Assembly: GCA_963733145.1 (NCBI GenBank)
Contig: CAVTCJ010000005.1
Coordinates: 558,001 to 622,000 of the forward strand
Source of the DNA: JAHIKV01 sp963733145
GTDB taxonomy: Bacteria > Planctomycetota > Planctomycetia > Pirellulales > Thermoguttaceae
DNA length: 64,000 bases
Direction of reading: 5' to 3'
The translations under genes and the position numbers were made by a program. Below are positions 58,150 to 64,000 of this stretch, one piece after another. Position 1 is the stretch's first letter, and each line of letters starts with the position of its first letter. Under the pieces are notes generated by a model that saw only the letters and a list, made by a program, of their open reading frames with translations, ran no database searches and was not told the origin of the DNA.

Positions 58150-59023
58150 CCCGGATTATTCGTAAATCTGCAAACAAAAGCGCCTCCGCGAGCGTCTAAA
58201 GTGTTAAGCCACATACATTTTGGACAACCCACGGAGGCGCATTGTGGTAAAGCAGTCTGCTTTTCAGGTTTCCTTCGATTTTCTCACATCGAAGGCGATT
58301 GTGGTAGAGCCCGCAGCGGCACAGGCTTCCAGCGACGCGGGCTTGTTGCCTTTTCGGCAACTCGACGAGCGTCTGGGGCTGACGCGGCAGTTCGCCAATG
58401 CGCTCAGCGACCGACGGCATCCCGGATACGTCGATCATCCTCTGCTGGAGATGACCCGCATGCGGGTCTATGGCATACTCGCCGACTACCCCGACCAGAA
58501 CGACCACGACGTGCTGCGCAGCGATCCGATCTTCAAGCTCCTCTGCGATCGCTCGACGACCGACGACGATCTGGCCAGCCAGCCCACCCTCTCACCGATC
58601 CGCCTCCGCCGCCGGCTTCTGCGGAAGTCCCCCTGGAAGCCCTCGCCGACCATGATCGCCGCCGCTGGCACAATCACCGCCGCGAGCGCAATCCGCTGGG
58701 CAAAGGGCAACCCTGTACCTGGCGGACGCGCTTGATTAAAGTCGGCGCGTACGTGCGTGAAACCACTCGCCGCGTGGTAGTGGAACTCTCATCGAACTGG
58801 CCTTACCTGCACCACTTTCAACAGGTCAGCCAGCGGATTCTCGTCCTTGCCGGAGCGGCTCCCAACAGCAGTTAGCCCCTGCCGACAACTTCCTCTGCCG
58901 CGCCCACCAGCTTTTGGCCACGGGGGGAAGGGGGCCTTGTGTCTTTCCACAACCCCATCGTCTTCTCTTGCCTCTTTCCACCACCAGCCAGCACGAACAG
59001 ACAGCGTTTACGAATAATCCGGG
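58150..59023 (+). mobile_element. IS1380-family deletion derivative
   Basis: Ends CCCGGATTATTCGTAAA (58150-58166) and TTTACGAATAATCCGGG (59007-59023) are perfect 17-base inverted repeats. Inside, only the two ends of a transposase gene remain. The element of 874 bases sits against the PDZ-domain gene remnant. The same ends, with one base changed, bound the middle element of the nested palindrome at 38073-38198. Confidence 0.85.
58244..58875 (+). pseudogene. Internally deleted IS1380 transposase
   Basis: From GTG 58244 the N-terminus reads FQVSFDFLTSKAIVVEPAAA, LPFRQLDERLGLTRQFANAL, DHPLLEMTRMRVYGILADY and DDDLASQPTLS, typical of IS1380. The DDE core is absent. The C-terminal piece (TWRTRLIKVGAYVRETTRRV, SNWPYLHHFQQVSQRIL) follows in another frame and ends at 58875. 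Confidence 0.85.
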
Positions 59024-59026
59024 TTA

Positions 59027-59173
59027 AACGGCAATTCTATTCGCGATTTTCAACAATTACTGGATACGATACGCTTGTATCGACCCGGCGACACAGTTTC
59101 AATTGTGCTCGATAGGGGAGGCAAGCCGGTTGAGGTCAAGGTGGTGCTCAGTCGCCGCGGCGACCTGCAGTAA
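59027..59173 (+). pseudogene. C-terminal PDZ-domain fragment next to the IS
   Basis: Right after the IS end the frame reads NGNSIRDFQQLLDTIRLYRP, then GDTVSIVLDRGGKPVEVKVV and LSRRGDLQ with stop at 59171-59173. That is the final helix and strands of a PDZ domain as in DegP/HtrA proteases. The upstream protease part is not found on the other side of the IS. Confidence 0.75.
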
Positions 59174-59491
59174 ATCGTTGGGGTTGAAAAGTGTGTTGAA
59201 ATGAGGCGAAAGGGGATGTGCATTAGACATTCTCGTCGCGGTTTATCGCATCCTTCCGTCCCTCCAGTCGGCCCGCTGGATTCGATTATCAAGAGTAGTT
59301 TTTGTGCCGGGCGGGTGTTGAGGGGAAAAGATGGGGAGGGGGCACATCGTCTTTGCGATTTTGAACGACCGCAGCCTGGACTCCGAGCGGTTCAGCATGG
59401 GGTAAATATACCCTCCGGAAGCCGTGCGAGCGGTTTGTGGCATAATTCGGCAAGGCGTCGGTGGGCTGGATCAGTTCGGCAACGCCCAACC
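59174..59491. other. Intergenic region, nothing recognised
   Basis: About 320 bases between converging genes. No repeat of the families above and no supported gene. Confidence 0.4.
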
Positions 59492-60145
59492 TCAGTAATC
59501 CAAATTGAACTCGACGTACCAATCCTTGCGCAACTGTGCAGACACCCCTTTGGCGTCGATCGCAACTTCCTGGCCTAAGGTCGTGGCTTGGTTGTATTTG
59601 ACCGGGATTTGTTCGTCTGCCTTGGTGATTTCAACTCGATAGAAGCCCGGAGGGACTCCGGGAGGATCATAGCGATTGGCTGGATCGGTGTGTATGCTGA
59701 CCCTTACGATGCCGTTCTGGTCTGTCGTGCCGGCAGCCGATGGCATCATCGGGCCAAGAAACTCTTCCGGCACGAACTTCACTTCAGCACCGGCGAGCGG
59801 TTTGCCGTTGTGCAGGCAACGACACGGAAAAGGCATACGGCCGATTTTTGATTTCTGCCAAGCCTTGATCCGTGCGGCGATCATTTCCGCTGTGATCTCG
59901 CCCGTATGCTGAGGGTCGATCTGTTCGACGGCAGCTTTGAGGGCGGGACACCTTTCCAATTCGGCGCGGTCTATCTTGCCGTCTCCGCGAAAATCGTATT
60001 GCTTGAGAGTTGCTTGGCCGACCCGCTCGGAATTGAGTCGAGGGGCCATGTTGCCGTCGGCCGGCCTCCTTGAACAACCGGCCGGCCCTGCCAGCCAGGT
60101 CACCGACACGACAAACGCGATCAGCAGGTGTTTTTTGCGGCACAT
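59492..60145 (-). CDS. Lipoprotein with EF-hand-like and transthyretin-like segments
   Basis: The 217-residue protein has a lipobox LAGPAGC (Cys24). Two calcium-loop-like segments follow: YDFRGDGKIDRAEL and IDPQHTGEITAEMI, a dockerin/EF-hand style pair. The C-terminal part (LHNGKPLAGAEVKFVPEEFL, TTDQNGIVRVSIHTD, GFYRVEITKADEQIP) is the planctomycete lipoprotein beta-sandwich. Intact. Probably anchored to a membrane facing the periplasm; function unknown. Confidence 0.78.
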   Translation of the reverse strand: MCRKKHLLIAFVVSVTWLAGPAGCSRRPADGNMAPRLNSERVGQATLKQYDFRGDGKIDRAELERCPALKAAVEQIDPQHTGEITAEMIAARIKAWQKSKIGRMPFPCRCLHNGKPLAGAEVKFVPEEFLGPMMPSAAGTTDQNGIVRVSIHTDPANRYDPPGVPPGFYRVEITKADEQIPVKYNQATTLGQEVAIDAKGVSAQLRKDWYVEFNLDY

Positions 60146-60202
60146 GTTGATTTCCTAATACTGTCGAAGTCAATCGATCACAAGGACGTCCGGTCCGATA
60201 GT

Positions 60203-60424
60203 CTACCGTCGGAAGAACCAGAATAACACGTTCAGCAACACCGTCAACACGATGCTGATAATGATACAGGTCACGATGGGGAAAGAAACCGGCCAGCCGT
60301 GGCCGCGCATGCGAATATCGCCCGGCAGGCGGCCGAGCGGCACGCCAAGGCTTTCCACCAGCCAGACGATCGCGCCGATCACCGCCAGGACCACGCCGAA
60401 GATCAGAATCCAGCGGCCGATCAT
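60203..60424 (-). CDS. DUF2905 small membrane protein
   Basis: Seventy-three residues with two membrane helices: MIGRWILIFGVVLAVIGAIV, and CIIISIVLTVLLNVLFWFF, joined by a conserved GRLPGDI loop (PLGRLPGDIRMRGHG) characteristic of DUF2905. The start overlaps the fabG-like stop by ATGA, so it is translated with that gene. Function unknown. Confidence 0.88.
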   Translation of the reverse strand: MIGRWILIFGVVLAVIGAIVWLVESLGVPLGRLPGDIRMRGHGWPVSFPIVTCIIISIVLTVLLNVLFWFFRR

Positions 60425-61185
60425 GCCATGCCGATTCCGCCGCTGGCCTCGATGTACTGCCCCGTGACCCAACGGGCGTCGTCCGAGGCGAGCCACGCCG
60501 CCACGCCGGCGATGTCTTCCGGCTCGCCGATCCGACCGAGGGCCGTGCGAGACGAGATCTGCTGGATCACTTCCGGGTTAGCCCGGGCGTGGGCCGTGAA
60601 ATCGGTGGCCGTCAGGCCGGGGGCGACGGCGTTGGCCGTGATGCCGCGCTTGCCCAACTCGGCGGCGAGGATCAGGGTGAAGTGATTGATGGCGGCCTTG
60701 CCCATCGAATAGGCCGCCATGCGCGGATAAGGAAACCGGGAGAGGGCCGAGGACAGATTGATTATCCGCCCGCCGTCCCGCAGGCGGGAGATGGCCCGCT
60801 GGGCGACGAAGAACGCCCCCTTCACGTTCACGGCCATCAGTTCGTCGAAGACTTCCTCGGGCGTCGCTTCGACCGTGCCGTCGCGGCCGATGCCGGCGTT
60901 GTTGACCAGGATGTCGAAATGGGCCTCGCCGCACCGCTTGGTCAACTCGGCGTCGAGCGCTTGAAAGAACTGCTCGATGTCCTGCACCACCCCGACATTG
61001 CCTTGCAGGGCAAACGCATCGCCGCCGGCCGCTTGAATTTCACGCACAGCGTCGTTGGCCGCGTCGGCGTTTGTCCGGTAATTCACGACCACGAAGGCCC
61101 CGTCCTTGGCCAAGCGACCGGCAATCGCCCGGCCGATGCCCCGGCTGGCGCCCGTAACCACGGCGATTTTTCCCTGTAATCCCAT
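60421..61185 (-). CDS. SDR oxidoreductase, FabG-like
   Basis: A complete 254-residue classical SDR: VVTGASRGIGRAIAGRLA, ILVNNAGIGRDGT, NVKGAFFVAQRA, IINLSSALSRF, and AAYSMGKAA with catalytic Tyr and Lys, then NAVAPGLTATDF and YIEASGGIGMA. Closest in pattern to 3-oxoacyl-ACP reductase FabG, but SDR substrate calls from sequence are unreliable. It is the first gene of a two-gene unit with DUF2905. Confidence 0.87.
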   Translation of the reverse strand: MGLQGKIAVVTGASRGIGRAIAGRLAKDGAFVVVNYRTNADAANDAVREIQAAGGDAFALQGNVGVVQDIEQFFQALDAELTKRCGEAHFDILVNNAGIGRDGTVEATPEEVFDELMAVNVKGAFFVAQRAISRLRDGGRIINLSSALSRFPYPRMAAYSMGKAAINHFTLILAAELGKRGITANAVAPGLTATDFTAHARANPEVIQQISSRTALGRIGEPEDIAGVAAWLASDDARWVTGQYIEASGGIGMA

Positions 61186-61538
61186 TCCTGTGTCCTCCCG
61201 CAGTGTCCATTTGGTATCGGTATTATGCTCAGCATCGCTATTTTACTCTCCGGCGGCCGGATGTGAAGTTTAGACCGCATGGCGGCCGATTCCGCCCGGC
61301 GCCGAGATTCTCGGCTCCACTGTGGACACTATTTGACGAGGGGATTTTGCCGTTGCAGGCTGTCTTCAATCCGTGCCCGGAGCCCCTATATTTTCCCTCC
61401 CGCGCACCCGACCTCCGGCTTTTCTTTTTCCGGCAACAGGATATTATGGTTAGTCGGGGCCCTCCGAGATAAGACGAACCGCCGTACCGGGTCTTTCACT
61501 GTTCGTAAGATGCACATAGGCAAGCCCCCGGCAATGCA
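61186..61538. other. Divergent promoter region
   Basis: About 350 bases between the fabG-like gene (leftward) and the second efflux operon (rightward). No gene is supported; it should carry both promoters. Confidence 0.45.
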
Positions 61539-62971
61539 ATGGACACAGAGCAGAGCGCCACTCCCGCCCCGTCCCAGCATGCCCGACCTTGGCGGCGGCG
61601 GCTCATTGCGCTTGTTGCCGGCTTGATTTTGCTGGGCGTGGTGCTGTATTTCGTCGTCCCCTGGCTGGAGGATTACTTCCGGTACGTCTGGACGGACGAC
61701 GCCTACGTGGCGGGATACGTCACCTATATCGGGCCGCGGATCGCTTCCCGCGTCGAGCGCGTCGCCGTCCGCGAGGACGACTTCATCCGCGCCGGCGAGG
61801 TGTTGGTGCAACTCGATCCGCAGCCGTTTCGCCTTGCGGTCGAAGAGGTTCAGGCAAAGCTCCAGTATGCGCAGGCCAACCTGGCTCAAACCCTGGCGGC
61901 GGTTCACTCGCAGCTTGCCGAGATTCGTTCCCGGCAGTATCTGGCGCAATCGGCCGCCGATCAACTGCAATACCAGATCGCCACGCTCCGCTCGGGTGTG
62001 GCCGAGTTGAAACTCGACCAGGCGCAACTCGATCTGGCCCAACAAAACCAGGCCCGAAACGCCGAACTCCTCCAACTAAAGTCGATTTCTCAGGAGGATT
62101 TCGACGCAGAGCACCGCCGCCCTGCGGGTGGCGCGCCACAGAGTAGCCTCGCAAAACGAGATCGTCGAGCGGATTCGGGCCGATCTGGGGCTGGCTCGCG
62201 ACACGGAGAATCCGGCCGAGGTGCCCGACGACATCGCCCATCGTTATTCGCCGTCTACAGGTGGCGCTCTCGAATTGGGCCACGTCGCTCAGCCAGATCG
62301 GCGTGGCATTGAACGTCATCGGCTTGAGCCCGGCCGCGCTCCGCACGGAGCTGGACAAGTGGCTGGCCGATCGGATCGCTCCCAAAACGCTGGAGTCGAT
62401 CGTCGACGACGCCCCCGCGGTGCAGGTGGCGCGGGCGAACGTCCGGCAGGCGGAGGCCGCCGCTGGACCAGGCGAAACTTGAACCTGAGCTACACCGAAA
62501 TCAAGGCCCCGTTCGACGGCTTCGTGACCAAGCGGACGGTCAACCCCGGCGACTACGTCAGCCCCGGCCAGAACCTGCTGGCCGTCCAGTCGCTCAGCGA
62601 CGTGTGGGTCGACGCCAACTTCAAGGAGACGCAACTGCGAATACCTGCGGATCGGCATGCCGGTGGAGGTGTACGTCGACGCCTATCCCGGCAAGGTGTT
62701 TCGCGGGCCGGGTGGCCGGCTTCAGCCCGGCCACCGGTGCGCGGCTGTCGCTTCTGCCGCCGGAGAACGCGACGGGCAATTTCGTCAAGGTGGTGCAGCG
62801 GCTGCCGGTGCGGATCGAGTTCGACGAGGCCCTCTCCGCCGGAAACGCCGCTGTTCGTGGGCCTGTCGGTGGAGCCGATGGTGCATTACAAGGCCCGGCC
62901 CACCGGTCCCCACGCCGGCGAGCGGCTGCAGTTGCCGCAGCAGGAACCGCCGCCATGCCGCCGAGCAGTGA
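61539..62971 (+). CDS. HlyD/EmrA-type membrane fusion protein (many frameshifts)
   Basis: An N-terminal TM helix (RLIALVAGLILLGVVLYFVV) is followed by DAYVAGYVTYIGPRIASRVE, VLVQLDPQPFRLAVEEVQAK and coiled-coil stretches. The chain then has to be followed through frame changes near 62105, 62255, 62475, 62645, 62715 and 62850: STAALRVARH, QVALSNWATSLSQIG, LNLSYTEIKAPFDGFVTKRT, WVDANFKETQL, GMPVEVYVDAYPGKVF and GLSVEPMVHYKARPTGPHAG. The stop is taken as TGA near 62969. It is paralogous to the protein at 42079. Either a pseudogene or badly sequenced; the conserved residues argue for the latter. Confidence 0.75.
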
Positions 62972-64000
62972 TCCCATCGGGGCCGGACGATGCGACCGGC
63001 GAGCCTCCGCATCCGACGCCGCCATGGAATCCCTGGTTCGTGGCCTCGGTCGCGTCCCTGGCCGGCTTCATGGAGGTGCTCGACACGAGCATCGCCAACG
63101 TCGCCCTGCCGCACATCGCCGGCAGCCTGGCCGTCTCGCTGGACGAGAGCACCTGGGTGCTGACCACCTACCTGGTGGCCAACGTGATCGTGCTGCCGAT
63201 CTCCGGCTGGATTTCCAACACCATCGGCCGCAAGCCGTTCTTCATGGCGGCCATCGCCCTGTTCACGCTCAGTTCGGTGCTGTGCGGCATGGCGCCAGAC
63301 CTGTCATCGCTGATCTTCTTTCGGGTGTTGCAGGGACTGGGCGGCGGGGGCCTGGCGCCGGTGGCCCTGGCCATCCTCGTCGATTCGTTTCCCCCGCGGA
63401 AACGCGGCATGGCCATGTCGATCTACGGCGTCACCGTGCTCGTGGCCCCGATCCTCGGGCCGCGTCGTCGGCGGCTGGATCACCGACAACTATACCTGGC
63501 GATGGATCTTCTACATCAATCTCCCCGTCGGCATCGTCAGCTGTCTTCCTGGTCGGACATGGTGCTGGAGAGACGGTCCACGCATCTGCAAAACCGAGCA
63601 GAGCTGTGGCGACAGGCTGCGGCGGATCGACTACGTCGGCTTCGCGCTGCTGGCCGTCGGCCTGGGCGTCGCTGGAAGTGGTCTACGACCGCGGCAATCG
63701 CCTGGACTGGTTCGGCTCGCCGTTGATCGTGTGGCTCACCGTCATCGCGGGCGTATCGCTGGTGGCCGTGGTCGTCTGGGAGCTGCGCTGCCGCCGGCCG
63801 ATCGTCAATCTGCGGCTCTACAAGGACCGCAACTTCATGGCTTGCAGCCTGCTGATGTTCGTCATCTATCGCCACGCATCTACGGAACCACGGTGCTGCT
63901 GCCGCTGATGGTGCAGACGCTGATGGACTACTCGGCCACCGAGGCCGGGCTGATCCTCTCGCCGGGCGGGATCGCCACGATGGTCATCATGCCCCTGGCC
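62955..64000 (+). CDS. EmrB/DHA2 MFS exporter, partial (frameshifts)
   Basis: Starts near ATG 62955 and runs off the window. Clear segments are WFVASVASLAGFMEVLDTS (TM1), TTYLVANVIVLPISGWISN, IFFRVLQGLGGGGLAPVAL, VVGGWITDNYTWRWIFYINL (motif C, after a shift near 63468), LEVVYDRGNRLDWFG and LYKDRNFMACSLLMFVIY. Further shifts are needed near 62985, 63540, 63660 and 63880. It overlaps the HlyD gene, forming a second emrAB-type operon of opposite orientation to the one at 40.4-43.7 kb. Confidence 0.8.

Overview
The window looks like a chromosome segment of a high-GC planctomycete, probably of the Pirellulales/Lacipirellulaceae type. The marker families are zinc-ribbon Ser/Thr kinases paired with ECF sigma factors, DUF1559 pseudopilin-like proteins, PEP-CTERM secreted proteins, FecR/LamG anti-sigma-like proteins, TIGR03067-type domains, and several kinds of intergenic and intragenic palindromic repeats. 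No rRNA, tRNA or CRISPR array was recognised. Conserved proteins are often split by single-base frameshifts. Some can be read directly, such as one C missing from a C-run in egtB. This points to consensus errors in a draft or metagenomic assembly, although true decay also exists (IS remnants, sthA and ParB fragments). Coordinates of interrupted genes are given for the reconstructed gene.

Region 1 (1-8.4 kb): an ECF sigma factor, then a zinc-ribbon Ser/Thr kinase with about ten membrane segments whose C-terminus reads on into TIGR03067 and SecD-head-like domains, a secreted repeat protein, and an IS66/IS630 composite remnant.

Region 2 (8.9-32.5 kb): two tandem, similarly built loci. Each has an ECF sigma factor with ATGA overlap to a membrane FecR protein carrying an extracellular carbohydrate-binding-type module (LamG in one, NPCBM-like in the other), then PEP-CTERM proteins, a DUF1559 pseudopilin and secreted sugar-active enzymes (GH2, a TIM-barrel protein, an (alpha/alpha)6-like protein, a fucose-isomerase-like protein). 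An intact-looking IS4-family element lies between them. The natural reading is a pair of carbohydrate-responsive surface loci. In both loci the FecR gene and the pseudopilin gene carry 7/8-nt tandem repeats in the same structural slot.

Region 3 (32.8-40.4 kb): housekeeping ispD and tyrS, toxin-antitoxin genes, an NtrC-type regulator, bacterioferritin, a triple-nested palindrome, and gene remnants.

Region 4 (40.4-53.4 kb): an EmrAB-type efflux pair, a two-TM potassium channel, the ergothioneine pair egtB/egtD, an aldo-keto reductase, a zinc alcohol dehydrogenase, a Mug glycosylase and two SDR-fold proteins. The block from egtB to the second SDR-fold gene is bracketed by a 47-bp inverted repeat.

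Region 5 (53.7-64 kb): Tat-exported sugar-isomerase-like proteins, EamA and LysE exporters, a deleted IS1380 element inserted into a PDZ protein gene, a lipoprotein, DUF2905, FabG, and a second EmrAB-like efflux operon that runs off the window and is very heavily frameshifted.
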